A stretch of DNA of 61,797 nt from Geomesophilobacter sediminis (GCF_016458275.1 NZ_JAEMHM010000029.1:1-61797), one strand, 5' to 3'. Positions 36,294-46,333 are shown, numbered from the stretch's first letter. Made by a program: numbers and translations. The notes: generated from the letters alone by a model not told the origin.

Positions 36294-36724
36294 TATTTGT
36301 GCATCTCGAAATTTCCGGGGAGCCGGGGGAGCTCGATGACCAAGACCGGGTTATTGCCTTCCGAAACGTATGGTTCGTGGCATAGAGGTGATGCCGGCCA
36401 TGCGACTATCTGTCATAGGCGCTGCAAAAAGCTCTATCAAATTCAGCACAAAGAAAAGATTAGCTTTGGTTAATTGAGTTGAACTTTTTCTTGTGGGAGA
36501 TAGACTTGGGAGGCCGTTTAATCAGACAGTCAAAAGAGCAGCTCAATACCGGGTATTGGCGGTTTTCAGACGTCTCCCTTCATCATGAGCGGCATTCATG
36601 ATCGACTTCAAGGTCACTGAGACAGTCGGTACCGACCGTGAAACTGTAGTACGTGTCGCGATAGCAAGATGTTTTGTCTTGTAGTGGGTGTCGCAGCAGT
36701 CGGTGTTTCGGGAAGGGGAGCCGC
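36294..36724. other. AT-richer intergenic region, no gene recognised
   Basis: About 430 bp before the MASE3 sensor. It contains a 12-bp palindrome GTCGGTACCGAC (about 36625-36636) and a weak promoter-like pair, TTGAAC and TAGACT, with a 16-base spacer near 36481-36508. No riboswitch consensus was recognised. Confidence 0.5.
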
Positions 36725-38131
36725 GTGATTGACCGGAGCGATCTCGACAGGATTTTTTACCTCGTAGCAGTCGCGTTGATTACCGCTGGGGTTTATCTCA
36801 GCAGCTTCTATTCCTACATCCTGTTCCACAGCCTGGTGGAAATCGCCACCATCGCCATCGGGTTCACCCTTTTCATCCTCGCCTGGAACACCCGCCGCAT
36901 CGTCCCCAACGGCTGCATCCACCTGATCGGGGTCGGCTATGCCTTCGCCGCCTTCATCGACCTGTTCCACACCCTCGCGTACAAGGGGATCAACGTCTTC
37001 CCCCATTCCACGGCGAACCTCCCCACCCAGCTCTGGATCGCCGCCCGCTACCTGCAGGGGGCGACCCTGTGCCTGGCGCCGCTTTTCACCAGGCGCCGGG
37101 TGAACGACACCGCCACCTTCCTGGGCTATTCCGGCGCCCTGCTCGGGTTCGCGGTCACTCTCGCCACCGGGCATTTTCCGGACTGCTTCATCGAGGGAAA
37201 GGGGCTCACCCCTTTCAAGGTCGCCAGCGAGTACGTCATCATCGGGATGATCGGGCTCGCGCTGGTGCTTTTCTACCGCCGGCGCGAAGAGTTCGACCGC
37301 CAGGTCTTTCTCTACATCGTCTGCTCCCTGGGCGGCACGGCCTTGTCCGAACTCTCCTTTACCGCGTACCTGAGCGTGTACGGCTTTTCCAACCTGCTCG
37401 GCCACCTGCTCAAGCTCGCTGCGTTTTACCTCATATACCGGGCGCTTTTGGCGACCGGGCTCACCCATCCGTACCTCCTGATCTTCAGGGAATTGAAGGC
37501 GGCCGAACAGGCGCTGCGCCGGGAGCGGGAGCTTCTCGAGGAGCGGGTTGCGGAGCGGACCCGGGAGCTGCGCACCAGCCAGGAGAAATACCGGGTCCTG
37601 TTCCAAAGCGCCTACGACGCGGTTTTCATCCACGAGGTACTGGCGGACGGGACTCCCGGGCCCTTCATCGAAGTAAACGATGCCGCCTGCAACCTCCTCG
37701 GCTACCGCCGGGAAGAGCTGGCGCGGCTCAGTCCGCTGCAGATCGACGAGCCCGAACGGCGCGACAAGATCTTCTCCGTGATGCAGGCCCTGGCCCGCAA
37801 CGGCCAGGCCGCTTTCGAGACGGTGCAGGTTGCCAAGGACGGGAGGAAGATCCCGGTTGAGGTGAGTACCTGTCTCACCGAAATCGAGGGGAAAAAGCTG
37901 ATCTTTTCGCTGGTGCGCGACGTGACCCAGCGCCGGGAGGCGGAGGAGTCGCTGCGCCGGCTGACGGACCTTTTGGAGGAACGGGTCCGCGAGCGGACCC
38001 GGGAACTTGAGGAGAAAAACGAGGAGCTGGAACGGCTGAACCGGCTTTTCGTGGGGCGCGAGTTGCGCATGGCCGAGCTCAAGGAGCAGCTCGCCAAGCT
38101 GCAAGGTAGTGACGCTCTGGAGCATGCCTGA
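36725..38131 (+). CDS. MASE3-PAS membrane sensor protein without output domain
   Basis: 468 residues from GTG 36725 (AAGGGGAG five bases upstream). Seven or so membrane helices at residues 8-235 match a MASE3-type sensor (HSLVEIATIAIGFTLFILAW, FAAFIDLFHTLAYKG). A coiled coil (LLEERVAERTRELRTSQEK) leads to a PAS domain (about 295-420). A second coiled coil ends the chain. There is no histidine kinase, GGDEF or EAL domain, so it must signal through a partner, most likely the kinase encoded 104 bp downstream. Confidence 0.85.
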   Translation: MIDRSDLDRIFYLVAVALITAGVYLSSFYSYILFHSLVEIATIAIGFTLFILAWNTRRIVPNGCIHLIGVGYAFAAFIDLFHTLAYKGINVFPHSTANLPTQLWIAARYLQGATLCLAPLFTRRRVNDTATFLGYSGALLGFAVTLATGHFPDCFIEGKGLTPFKVASEYVIIGMIGLALVLFYRRREEFDRQVFLYIVCSLGGTALSELSFTAYLSVYGFSNLLGHLLKLAAFYLIYRALLATGLTHPYLLIFRELKAAEQALRRERELLEERVAERTRELRTSQEKYRVLFQSAYDAVFIHEVLADGTPGPFIEVNDAACNLLGYRREELARLSPLQIDEPERRDKIFSVMQALARNGQAAFETVQVAKDGRKIPVEVSTCLTEIEGKKLIFSLVRDVTQRREAEESLRRLTDLLEERVRERTRELEEKNEELERLNRLFVGRELRMAELKEQLAKLQGSDALEHA

Positions 38132-38234
38132 TGGCAGGGGGGGACCTGGGACGCAAGCTGCTCGGTTGCCGGAGCGACCGACCCGACCGAGGCGCCCGCC
38201 GGCTCGGTGCGAGCCTTGAGGCGGAGGGGGGGCG

Positions 38235-40259
38235 ATGACCCTGCTGACTCGGATTCCGCTGCGCTGGAGCATCCCGCTCGCCCTGCTCCTTTTGTTGCTT
38301 CTGGCCGAAGCGGTGACCTTCGGATACAGCCGCCGGGCCGCCGACGCCCAGGAAGAGGCTGCGGCCCTGGAGCTGGTGACCCAGGACATGCACCAGCTCC
38401 AGGAAACGATCCGGTACCGTCTTTCCCCAGACGACTGGAGCGGCGCTCAAGCCGCCCTCTCCACCTGGGGCGGCCATCCCGCGGTGCAGCGGCTCGTGCT
38501 CACCGACGAAAGCGGCAAGGTGACGGCAAGTTCCCGGGTGGAGTTGGTGGGACGGCCGGTAGCAAGCGTCTTCCCCGGCCTCGATCCGCAGCTGGCGCGG
38601 CGTGCCGCCGCCACCTTGGCCGGACAGGTGGCACCCGCCCCGGACCGGAACACCATCGTAGCCTGCTCTCCGATCCCCTTCGGCACCCGCGGCAAGCTGG
38701 GAGCGCATCGGCTCGGCATGCTGTACCAAAGCTACGACATGAGCTTCCGCAAGGCGGTCCGGCGCCACGCTTTGCAACGCCACGTGCTGATCACCGGCTC
38801 CTTTCACGCGGCCTGCATGGTGGCGCTGGGGATCTTCCTGCACCTGGTCTTTTCCCGCCGGGTGGGCGTCTTGGTCGCCGCCGCACGCCGCTTCACCGCC
38901 GGCGATCTCGCCGCCCGTGCCGGGCTGGGGGGGGAGGACGAACTGGCCCAGCTCGGCGCCGCCTACGACCGGATGGCGACGGAAATCGGGCGCAGCCACG
39001 AAGCCCTGCGGCAGGTTGCCGACAAGTACCGGGTGGTGGCGGACAACACCTACGACTGGGAGTTCTGGATCGACGCCGCCGGTCAGTTCGTCTACACCTC
39101 GCCGTCCTGCCAGCGGGTCAGCGGTCGCACGGCCGGGGAGTTTCTCGCCGATCCGGAGCTGATGGAACGGATCGTCCATCCGGACGATGTGCCGCTGTTC
39201 CGGGAGCACCGGCACGATTTGGGGAACGGCGCACCGGCCACGGCGCGGCTCCAGTTCCGCATCTTCCACACCGACGGAAGCCTGCGCTGGATCGAGCACG
39301 CCTGCCGTCCCATTCACGATGCGGCCGGCAACTTCCAGGGGATCCGGGGGAGCAACCGGGACATCACCGAGCAGATCGACGCCGACGCCGCGCTGCGCAA
39401 GGTGTCCCGGGAACTCGAACAGCGGGTGGAGGAGCGAACCGGGGCCCTGAACCGCAAGACCACCGAGCTGGCCGACAGCCAGCGGGCCCTGATCAACCTC
39501 GTGGACGATCTCAACCAGAAGACGGCAGAACTTCAGGGAGTCAACGTGCGACTGACCGAACTGGACCAGCTGAAATCCATGTTCATCGCCTCGATGAGCC
39601 ACGAGCTGCGCACCCCGCTCAACTCGATCATCGGCTTTTCCAGCATCATGCTGCACGGCTGGACCGGGGCGATCAACCATGAGCAGCAGGAGAACCTGGA
39701 AATCATCCTGCGCTCCGGGCGGCACCTTTTGAACCTGGTCAACGACGTCATCGACGTCTCGCGCATCGAGGCGGGGCAGGTAGGGGCGGTGGTGGAGGAG
39801 TTCGACCTGGGAGAGCTGGTAGCCGAGGCGGTGAACCTGGTGCGCCGGGATGCCGAGGAGCGCGGGCTCGCGCTGCGGGTTGCCGCGGTGCCGGTCGCCC
39901 TGCGGACCGACCGGCGCCGGCTCCTCCAGGGGGTCTTGAACCTCCTCTCCAACGCGGTGAAGTTCACCAAGCGCGGGGGGATCGACCTTACCGTTTCGAT
40001 CGAGGGAGCCGGAGAGCCGAGCCGGGTGGCGATCGCGGTCCGCGACACCGGGGTCGGGATCCGGGAGCAGGATCTCACCCGGATGTTCCAGCCCTTCGTC
40101 CGGTTCGGCCCACCGGACGAGGCGGCGCCCGGTACCGGGCTCGGGCTTTACCTTACCCACAAACTGGTCACCGAGGTCCTGCACGGCGAGGTGACCGTGG
40201 AAAGCGAACTGGGCCGGGGGAGCCGGTTTTCCATTTCGATTCCGGCGAGGCTGCCATGA
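38235..40259 (+). CDS. Membrane sensor histidine kinase (HAMP-PAS-HisKA-HATPase)
   Basis: 674 residues. There is an N-terminal helix (IPLALLLLLLLAEAVTFGY), a periplasmic sensor of about 140 residues, and a second helix near 188-210. A HAMP-like region follows, then a PAS domain (about 260-390) and a coiled coil. The H-box is SMSHELRTPLNSI (H456), and the ATPase has N, G1 (DTGVGI) and G2 (GTGLGLYL) boxes. It presumably phosphorylates the receiver encoded next, which overlaps its stop by four bases. Confidence 0.92.
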   Translation: MTLLTRIPLRWSIPLALLLLLLLAEAVTFGYSRRAADAQEEAAALELVTQDMHQLQETIRYRLSPDDWSGAQAALSTWGGHPAVQRLVLTDESGKVTASSRVELVGRPVASVFPGLDPQLARRAAATLAGQVAPAPDRNTIVACSPIPFGTRGKLGAHRLGMLYQSYDMSFRKAVRRHALQRHVLITGSFHAACMVALGIFLHLVFSRRVGVLVAAARRFTAGDLAARAGLGGEDELAQLGAAYDRMATEIGRSHEALRQVADKYRVVADNTYDWEFWIDAAGQFVYTSPSCQRVSGRTAGEFLADPELMERIVHPDDVPLFREHRHDLGNGAPATARLQFRIFHTDGSLRWIEHACRPIHDAAGNFQGIRGSNRDITEQIDADAALRKVSRELEQRVEERTGALNRKTTELADSQRALINLVDDLNQKTAELQGVNVRLTELDQLKSMFIASMSHELRTPLNSIIGFSSIMLHGWTGAINHEQQENLEIILRSGRHLLNLVNDVIDVSRIEAGQVGAVVEEFDLGELVAEAVNLVRRDAEERGLALRVAAVPVALRTDRRRLLQGVLNLLSNAVKFTKRGGIDLTVSIEGAGEPSRVAIAVRDTGVGIREQDLTRMFQPFVRFGPPDEAAPGTGLGLYLTHKLVTEVLHGEVTVESELGRGSRFSISIPARLP

Positions 40260-40624
40260 AAAAGGTCCTGGTCATCGAGGACAACAAGGACAACATCCGG
40301 CTGGTTCGCTACGCCCTGGAGCGGGCCGGCTACCAGGTGCTCCCGGCGGAAACCGGCGAAGCGGGGGTGGCCCTGGCGCTTGATGAGGATCTGGTGTTCA
40401 TCGTCATGGACATCAATCTCCCCGGTATCGACGGTGTCGAGGCGACCCGGCGCATCCGCAGCATGCCGCAGGGAGCCACCATTCCGATCGTGGCGATCAC
40501 CTCCTTCGCCATGTCCGGCGACCGCGAGCGGATCCTGGAGGCGGGATGCACCGCCTACTTCGAAAAGCCGATCGACCCGCTCACCCTCGTGGAGCGGATT
40601 CACCAGGCGATCGGGATCGGCTAG
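40256..40624 (+). CDS. Stand-alone response-regulator receiver (DivK-like)
   Basis: 122 residues, receiver domain only. MKKVLVIEDNKDNIRLVRYAL has the acidic pocket; the phospho-acceptor Asp is in VMDINLPGIDGVE; the conserved Thr/Ser is in AITSF and the Lys in YFEKPID. The ATGA overlap with the kinase gene implies that the pair works as a unit. Confidence 0.93.
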   Translation: MKKVLVIEDNKDNIRLVRYALERAGYQVLPAETGEAGVALALDEDLVFIVMDINLPGIDGVEATRRIRSMPQGATIPIVAITSFAMSGDRERILEAGCTAYFEKPIDPLTLVERIHQAIGIG

Positions 40625-40723
40625 GCGCGGGGAGAAACCGGGCCCGCCTGCCGATGCGGCACGGGCCGCGCCGCTCCCACCGGGGGCTTGAACTGTATTG
40701 CAACCTTTTCGGAGGTGAAGGGC

Positions 40724-43153
40724 ATGAAGATACTGGTAGTGGACGACAACGCCAACGACCGCCGGGTCCTGCGCTACTACCTGGAGCAGCATCACTGCGA
40801 GGGGGTCCTGGAGGCGTGCGACGGCCTCGAGGGGTACAAGATGGCGCGGCAGCACCGCCCCGACCTGATCGTCTCCGACGCCCTGATGCCGCGTATGGAC
40901 GGGTTCGAGTTTCTCCGCAAGGTGAAGACGGACCAGCTTACCAGGGAGATCCCCTTCGTCTTCTATTCCTCGGTCTATACCGGCTCCCGGGACGAGGAAC
41001 TCGCCCTGCGCCTGGGGGCGGAAACCTTCATCACCAAGCCGAAGGAGCCCGAGGAGTTCTGGGACGAGCTCTCCACGGTGATGCAATCCATGTCCCAGGG
41101 GGAAAAGCCCCCTCCCGCCGAGCCGCTCGACGAGGAGAGCGAGTACCTGAAACGGTACAGCAGCATCGTGGCGGCCAAGCTGGAGGAGAAGGTCCAGGAG
41201 CTGGAAGAGAGCCTGCAGCGCCGCCGGGAGGCCGAGGAGGCGCTGCGCAAAAGCGAGCAGCTGTTGGCGACCGTGTTCGAGAACATCCCGGACCTGACCA
41301 TCGTCGAGAACGCCGCCGACGATACCCTCCTCAAGGTGAACCGGGCCGGGGAGGAGCTTTTGGGCTACCCGCGGGAAGAGCTGCTCGGGAGGCGCCCCCA
41401 GGAGGTCTTCCCCCAGCGGCTTGCCGAACTTTTCACCAGAAGGAGCGGGGAAGCGATCGCCGGTGCGGGGATCGTGGAAATCCCGGAGGAGGTCCTCCCG
41501 ACCCGGCTCAAGGGGGAACGGACGGTCCGGACCAAGAAGATACCGATCGCCGACGAGGGGGGGGAGCCGCGCTACCTTTTGCGGATCTCCGAGGACATCA
41601 CCGAGGGGAAACGGGCCGAGGAGGAGCTCTTCAAGCTCTCCTCGGCGATCCACCAGAGCCCGGTCTCGATCATGATCACCGACGTGGGGGGATGCATCGA
41701 GTTCGTCAATCCGAAATTCACCGAGGTTACCGGGTACCTGGCGGATGAGGCGCTCGGGCAAAACCCGCGCCTGGTCAAGTCGGGGAAGACCTCCCCCGAG
41801 GAATACCGTAACCTGTGGCTGACCATCACCTCGGGGAACGTCTGGCATGGCGAGCTCTACAACAAGAAGAAAAACGGCCAGCTCTACTGGGAGCACGTGA
41901 CCATCGCGCCGGTGAAAAACCGGGAGGGGGTGATCACCCATTTCATCGCCATCAAGGAGGACATCACCGAGAAAAAGACGCTCGAGGAGCAGCTGCGCCA
42001 GGCCCAGAAGATGGAGGCGATCGGGCAGCTGGCCGGGGGGGTGGCCCATGACTTCAACAACATGCTGATGGTCATCTTCGGCTACGCCAACATCATGCAG
42101 ATGAAGATGGCCGAGGACGACCCGCTGCGCGCCAACATGGACAAGCTTTTAGCCGCCGCCGAGCGCGCCGCCGGGCTTACCCGCAGCCTGCTCGCCTTCA
42201 GCCGGCGGGAGCCGATCGATCCCCGCCCGCTCAATTTCAACGACGTGGTCCGCAAGGTGGAGAAGCTCCTCACCCGGATCATCGGCGAGGACATCGCGGT
42301 CCGTACCGAGTTCGGTGAGGAGCCGCTCCGGGTGAACGCGGACAGCGGCCAGATCGAGCAGGTGCTCATCAACCTTGCCACCAACGCCCGCGACGCCATG
42401 CCGCAGGGGGGTACCCTCAGCATTGCCACCGAGGCGGTGGCACTCGACGCGGAGCAGCTCGCGCTGCGCGGTGCGGAAGGGGCCGGCCGCTACGCCCTCA
42501 TCTCGGTAACCGACACCGGCACCGGGATGGAGCAGGGGGTGGCGGAGCGGATCTTCGAACCCTTCTTCACCACCAAGGAGACCGGGAAGGGGACCGGCCT
42601 GGGCCTTTCCATCGTCTACGGCATCATCCAGCAGCACAGCGGGTTCATCACGGTCAACAGCGAGCCGGGGCAGGGGACCACCTTCCGGATCTACCTCCCG
42701 ATTCTCCCCGAACCCCAGTGGGACGGCCGGGTTCCGGTCCAGCCGCCGCGGCCGCGCGCCGGGACCGAGACCGTGCTGCTCGCCGAAGACAACGCGGAAA
42801 TCCGCCACCTTGCCCGCCAGGTATTGACCGACTTCGGCTATTCGGTGATCGAGGCGGTGGATGGGGTCGAGGCGGTGCGGATCTTCCGGGAACAGGGGGA
42901 TAAGATCGCGCTCCTCGTCCTGGACCTGGTCATGCCGCACATGGGGGGCAAAGAGGCACTCCGGGAGATCCAGCAGCTGGGCGGGCGCGTCCCCGCGGTG
43001 TTCATCAGCGGCTATCCGAAGGACCTGGTGCAGAAGGGGGGAGGGATGCCGGAGGGGAGCTTCGACCTCCTGATGAAGCCGATTTCTCCCCAGGCCCTGC
43101 TTTTGAAGGTGCGCGAAGTCCTCGACCGCGGACCGGAAGAGCCGGCAGGGTAG
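40724..43153 (+). CDS. Hybrid histidine kinase (REC-PAS-PAS-HisKA-HATPase-REC)
   Basis: 809 residues from ATG 40724, with GGAGGTG seven bases upstream. The N-terminal receiver begins [14 protein letters not shown] with Asp in [14 protein letters not shown] coiled coil and two PAS domains (about 178-300 and 305-420) follow. The H-box is [11 protein letters not shown] (H442); ATPase boxes include DTGTGM and GTGLGLSI. The C-terminal receiver begins [13 protein letters not shown] with Asp in [11 protein letters not shown]. It has no membrane segment. Together with the two upstream systems it forms a local signalling block. Confidence 0.93.
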   Translation: MKILVVDDNANDRRVLRYYLEQHHCEGVLEACDGLEGYKMARQHRPDLIVSDALMPRMDGFEFLRKVKTDQLTREIPFVFYSSVYTGSRDEELALRLGAETFITKPKEPEEFWDELSTVMQSMSQGEKPPPAEPLDEESEYLKRYSSIVAAKLEEKVQELEESLQRRREAEEALRKSEQLLATVFENIPDLTIVENAADDTLLKVNRAGEELLGYPREELLGRRPQEVFPQRLAELFTRRSGEAIAGAGIVEIPEEVLPTRLKGERTVRTKKIPIADEGGEPRYLLRISEDITEGKRAEEELFKLSSAIHQSPVSIMITDVGGCIEFVNPKFTEVTGYLADEALGQNPRLVKSGKTSPEEYRNLWLTITSGNVWHGELYNKKKNGQLYWEHVTIAPVKNREGVITHFIAIKEDITEKKTLEEQLRQAQKMEAIGQLAGGVAHDFNNMLMVIFGYANIMQMKMAEDDPLRANMDKLLAAAERAAGLTRSLLAFSRREPIDPRPLNFNDVVRKVEKLLTRIIGEDIAVRTEFGEEPLRVNADSGQIEQVLINLATNARDAMPQGGTLSIATEAVALDAEQLALRGAEGAGRYALISVTDTGTGMEQGVAERIFEPFFTTKETGKGTGLGLSIVYGIIQQHSGFITVNSEPGQGTTFRIYLPILPEPQWDGRVPVQPPRPRAGTETVLLAEDNAEIRHLARQVLTDFGYSVIEAVDGVEAVRIFREQGDKIALLVLDLVMPHMGGKEALREIQQLGGRVPAVFISGYPKDLVQKGGGMPEGSFDLLMKPISPQALLLKVREVLDRGPEEPAG

Positions 43154-43200
43154 TCGGACCGGGAGTGGAGCGGGAGGATCTTTGCGTTTACGTGTTGCCT

Positions 43201-43318
43201 CGCTCCCAAGCTCCAGCTTGGGAGCGTCCGATCTTCGCGAAGCTCCAGCTTCGCCACCCTGCCTTGCCAAGCCGCTCCTTTGCGGAATGTTCCGTTCCCA
43301 AGGTGGACCTTGGGAACG
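43201..43318. repeat. Cluster of three near-perfect palindromes
   Basis: CGCTCCCAAGCT-cc-AGCTTGGGAGCG lies at 43201-43226. GCGAAGCT-cc-AGCTTCGC lies at 43237-43254. CGTTCCCAAGGT-gg-ACCTTGGGAACG lies at 43293-43318, followed by a partial fourth copy to about 43345. All share two-base centres and an AAGCT/AAGGT core, so they belong to one palindromic repeat family. Confidence 0.85.
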
Positions 43319-43380
43319 AGGCAGGGAGGTGGACCTTGGGACCGAGGCCAGACGAAGTTCCGGGCAGGATTCCAAAAACA

Positions 43381-43413
43381 AAAGGGACGGTCACCGCGGG
43401 GTGCCGTCCCTTT
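43381..43413. terminator. Bidirectional hairpin between convergent genes
   Basis: AAAGGGACGG...CCGTCCCTTT with an inner CACC/GGTG stem, between the hybrid kinase (+) and the EAL/HDOD gene (-). Its core resembles the GGGGAC...GTCCCC repeats at 52.9 and 55.7 kb. Confidence 0.7.
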
Positions 43414-43461
43414 GTATTTTGCTTGCCTGGGGTTGCTGATCGGTGGAAGTTCCGCGCCCTT

Positions 43462-44688
43462 TTACATCCCGGCCCGCCAGGTAAACGCCTTCACCTGCGA
43501 GTTGAGGACGTCGTTGAGGGTGATGCCCATCTCGTCCAGGTGGCAGCGGATGTGGTCGAACTGTTCCTGTTCCAATAGTTCCGCCAGATGCAAAAGCCTC
43601 CCGAACCCGCCGGAGCGGCAGACCAGCGCGTCGCGGACGTCATCGGAGAGGTGCAGCTTCTCCACCATCTCGTCGATCGGGATGTCGTAGATCCGGTCCA
43701 GCATGGAGAGGATCCCGGTCATGAACGCCTTGTCCGGTGAGTCCTCCAGTCCCTGGAGGGCCAGGTAGCGTGGGGCCAGGCTCTCCATGAGGCTTGCCCG
43801 GACCGCGGCCATGTCCACCACGGGATTCTCGATGCCCCGGGCGTCGTTGCCGGCAAAAAGGGCGAGCTGCACCCACCGCTTGATCTGCTGGCGGCCGATC
43901 ATGGTGATCGCGTGCCGCAGGCTCTCGATGCGCATCCGCGACCCGATGCCGACCGAATTCACCAAAAGGAGCAGCTTGTAGGTAAGCCCGGCGCTCTCCC
44001 GGATGGTCCGCTCGATCTCCGCGATCTCGGCATCCTCGGAGAGTTGTCGCATCAGCTTGAGGAGCGTCGTTCCCGCATCGTCCAGCCGCTTCTTCTCCAG
44101 GATCGCCGGCTTGGCGAAATAGTACCCCTGGAAGAGTTCGAAGCCGAGCTCCAGGCAGGAGCGGTAATTTTCCTGGCTTTCCACCTTTTCCGCCAGAAGC
44201 TTCATCGGGTAGCGGCGAAACTGCTCCACCATCGGGGCCAGCTCGAGCATCGGGGTCTGCACCAGGTCCAGTTTCACGATGTCGGCGAGCTGGTAGATCT
44301 CGTGGAAGTCGGGGTTGTAGACGTGGTCGTCCAGGGCGAGGACGAAGCCCTTTTCCTTCAGATGCCGGCACTGCTCAACCAGTTCCGGAGTGACCCGGAC
44401 CGTCTCGAGGATCTCCAGCACCATCTGTTCTTTGGGGAGGATCTGCAGGGAGTCGTTCATCAACAACTCGAAGTCGAGGTTGATGAAACCCTTGTGCCCG
44501 CCGAGGATATCCTCGATGCCGAACCCGGTGAGGGTATTGACGATGACGTTGGCGGTCGCCTGAACCGCGTCCTGGACGAGCGCCTGCGTAGCCCCGGGGG
44601 AACGGAAGAGGAGTTCGTAGGCCACGATCTCCTCACTGCGGTTCAAGATCGGTTGCCGACCGATCAGGTAGCTGGAGCTGTCGTCCAT
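43462..44688 (-). CDS. EAL and HDOD domain signalling protein (YuxH-like)
   Basis: 408 residues. The N-terminal EAL-like region starts YLIGRQPILNRSEEIVAYELLFRS, so the EAL motif is changed to YEL. The catalytic site is incomplete, and c-di-GMP hydrolysis is doubtful. The HDOD domain runs from about 200 to 400 (LLVNSVGIGSRMRIESLRHAI). Proteins of this architecture are usually regulatory. It stands upstream of the hybrid kinase in the opposite orientation and downstream of ihfA. Confidence 0.88.
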   Translation of the reverse strand: MDDSSSYLIGRQPILNRSEEIVAYELLFRSPGATQALVQDAVQATANVIVNTLTGFGIEDILGGHKGFINLDFELLMNDSLQILPKEQMVLEILETVRVTPELVEQCRHLKEKGFVLALDDHVYNPDFHEIYQLADIVKLDLVQTPMLELAPMVEQFRRYPMKLLAEKVESQENYRSCLELGFELFQGYYFAKPAILEKKRLDDAGTTLLKLMRQLSEDAEIAEIERTIRESAGLTYKLLLLVNSVGIGSRMRIESLRHAITMIGRQQIKRWVQLALFAGNDARGIENPVVDMAAVRASLMESLAPRYLALQGLEDSPDKAFMTGILSMLDRIYDIPIDEMVEKLHLSDDVRDALVCRSGGFGRLLHLAELLEQEQFDHIRCHLDEMGITLNDVLNSQVKAFTWRAGM

Positions 44689-44735
44689 TCCGGGGTCCTG
44701 TCCTGACGTCCCGCGCTGGCGGGGGCATTACTGCG

Positions 44736-45083
44736 TCAGGTGCTGGCGAACGCCGTCGCCGGCTCGTGCGCCCGGTGTTCCCGGTGGGCACGTGGCGGGG
44801 TCGGTTCTTCGGCGTTGAGCGCCTTGCGCAGCAGTTTGCTTGGGCGGAAGGTAAGCACGCGCCGGGCTTTGATGCTCATCAGCTCGCCGGTCTGCGGGTT
44901 CCTTCCGGTGCGGTCTCTCTTGTCTTTGAGTTCGAAACTGCCGAAGCCGGAGATCTTTACTTCCTCACCCGATTCCAGGGTGTCTTTTAAGATCCCCAGT
45001 ACCTCTTCCACCATTTCCAGCGATTCTTTGCGGTTCAGTCCGCTTTGCTCCGCTATCCGCTGCGCGATCTCGATCTTCGTCAT
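44736..45083 (-). CDS. ihfA: Integration host factor alpha-like DNA-bending protein
   Basis: 115 residues. MTKIEIAQRIAEQSGLNRKE and ISGFGSFELKDKRDRTGRNP followed by ARRVLTFRPS match IHF-alpha better than HU. A Pro/His/Arg-rich extension of about 25 residues (PTPPRAHREHRAHEP) follows the usual end, which is longer than E. coli IhfA. It bends DNA as a dimer with a beta subunit encoded elsewhere. AGGAG stands nine bases before the ATG but is predicted to be paired with upstream bases. Confidence 0.88.
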   Translation of the reverse strand: MTKIEIAQRIAEQSGLNRKESLEMVEEVLGILKDTLESGEEVKISGFGSFELKDKRDRTGRNPQTGELMSIKARRVLTFRPSKLLRKALNAEEPTPPRAHREHRAHEPATAFAST

Positions 45084-45090
45084 TGGTGCT

Positions 45091-45131
45091 GTCTCCTGAC
45101 GTGCATGGTTACCCCGGGGGGATCAGGAGAC
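45091..45131 (-). promoter_or_regulatory. ihfA leader hairpin that can mask the Shine-Dalgarno sequence
   Basis: On the minus strand GTCTCCTGA (45131-45123) is complementary to TCAGGAGAC (45099-45091), which contains the AGGAG ribosome-binding site of ihfA. The 23-base intervening loop contains CCCCCCGGGG. This is a possible translational switch. Confidence 0.6.
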
Positions 45132-45693
45132 AAAGTCCAAGTTCTGTGCCAAGAACCGGAACGGATAGCGCCGATGACAGAGATCGATTTAGGCTGGGGG
45201 AGAAACGCGCCGCCGCTGCGGAGGTTGCTCCTGTTTACGCGAAAAAAACCGCAAAGTCAATGTGTTATCGTCAGGCCAGGGCGGCGTCTGAGGATTTGGT
45301 GCGGCCGGACTTCACGGTGTCGGAAAAAAAAATGACGGTGCCGCAGCGTCGAAAACGGGTTCCCAGGCGGCTCGGCGATTGGATCGGTCTCATAAAACTG
45401 TAAAAAAATGGACAGTCCAAAATATTACAGCGCTCCGGTAACTGCCCGTAATTACGCTGGAACGGTCCTGGCGCAGGAGGCGGACTGTAACAAAATGGAC
45501 ACCCGCACTTATAGAAAAGGCCGGCTTCCAACGTTATAACTGGCCGAAATTGTAGGTATTGAAAAGAAAAATTATGGCATGCTTCTTGTTGCTTATATTT
45601 ATCGGAAAAAAAGCGCAGAACTACTGTGTTTAAATGATTAAATCCTATTGAGTCTGGCGTTACCATATCTGAACTATTGATTGTTACTATAAA
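45132..45693. other. Intergenic region without recognised genes
   Basis: About 560 bp, AT-richer toward 45400-45690. The antisense ORF at 45271-45705 has atypical composition and no SD. The ihfA promoter should lie here but was not pinned down. Confidence 0.5.
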
Positions 45694-45738
45694 AAACGGC
45701 AGCACAGCTTCCCCCGATCGGGCGCCGTGCTGCCGTTT
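45694..45738 (-). terminator. Rho-independent terminator of the EVE gene
   Basis: On the minus strand AAACGGCAGCAC pairs with GTGCTGCCGTTT and ends in a T run (45691-45696 read as TTTTTT). It lies 28 bases beyond the EVE stop. Confidence 0.85.
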
Positions 45739-45765
45739 CTGTTGTGGGCTTTGGAAGCGGCGGCC

Positions 45766-46233
45766 CTACGGCACCGGGCTCCCCAGTCGGAGGATCGTCT
45801 CCCATTGCTGCGGCGTGACCGGCTGGATCGACAGCCGGCTGCGCTTGACCAGCGGCATGTCGCTCAACTGGGGGATCTGCTTGATCTGTTCCAGGGTGAC
45901 CGGGGTGGCGAGGGCCTGCCGGTAGCGCACGTCGACCATGTACCAGATCGGGTTTTGCGGGGTGGCTTTCGGGTCGAAGTGATCTCCCTGCGGGTTCAGG
46001 GCGGTATGATCCGGATATCCGGCCCGGACCACCTCCGCGATTCCCACCACCGCGGGTTGCGCGATGTTGCTGTGGTAGATGAAAACGAGGTCCCCCAGGG
46101 CGACCGCATCACGCAGGAAGTTGCGCGCCTGGTAGTTGCGCACGCCGTCCCAGTGTTCGGTCTGGTTCGGGCGGCTCTTGAGGTCCTCCAATGAAAAGGC
46201 CGACGGCTCGGTCTTGAAAAGCCAGTACGCCAT
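45766..46233 (-). CDS. EVE domain protein
   Basis: 155 residues from ATG 46233 (GGGAGGGAG upstream). MAYWLFKTEPSAFSLEDL, HWDGVRNYQARNFLRD and GDLVFIYHSNIAQPAVVGIAEVV are the defining EVE segments. EVE domains are PUA-like and are thought to bind modified bases in nucleic acid. The protein is full length for the stand-alone family. The start at 46275 would add residues lacking conservation. Confidence 0.93.
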   Translation of the reverse strand: MAYWLFKTEPSAFSLEDLKSRPNQTEHWDGVRNYQARNFLRDAVALGDLVFIYHSNIAQPAVVGIAEVVRAGYPDHTALNPQGDHFDPKATPQNPIWYMVDVRYRQALATPVTLEQIKQIPQLSDMPLVKRSRLSIQPVTPQQWETILRLGSPVP

Positions 46234-46333
46234 ACTTACTCCCTCCCAAAACAGCACTGCCCCCCCCGGTCCCAAGGCGGGGGAGGCAGCGCTGTAGCGA
46301 CGCCCGCAGCTTCAGCCGCGGGATTGATGATGT

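Noticed and set aside
36294-36724. Cyclic-dinucleotide (GEMM) riboswitch upstream of the MASE3 sensor
   Set aside because: The conserved core blocks of GEMM (GGCAAACC-like and ACGCAAAGC-like) are not present.
45271-45705. 144-residue minus-strand ORF
   Set aside because: No SD; it reads through the EVE terminator and has no recognisable motif.
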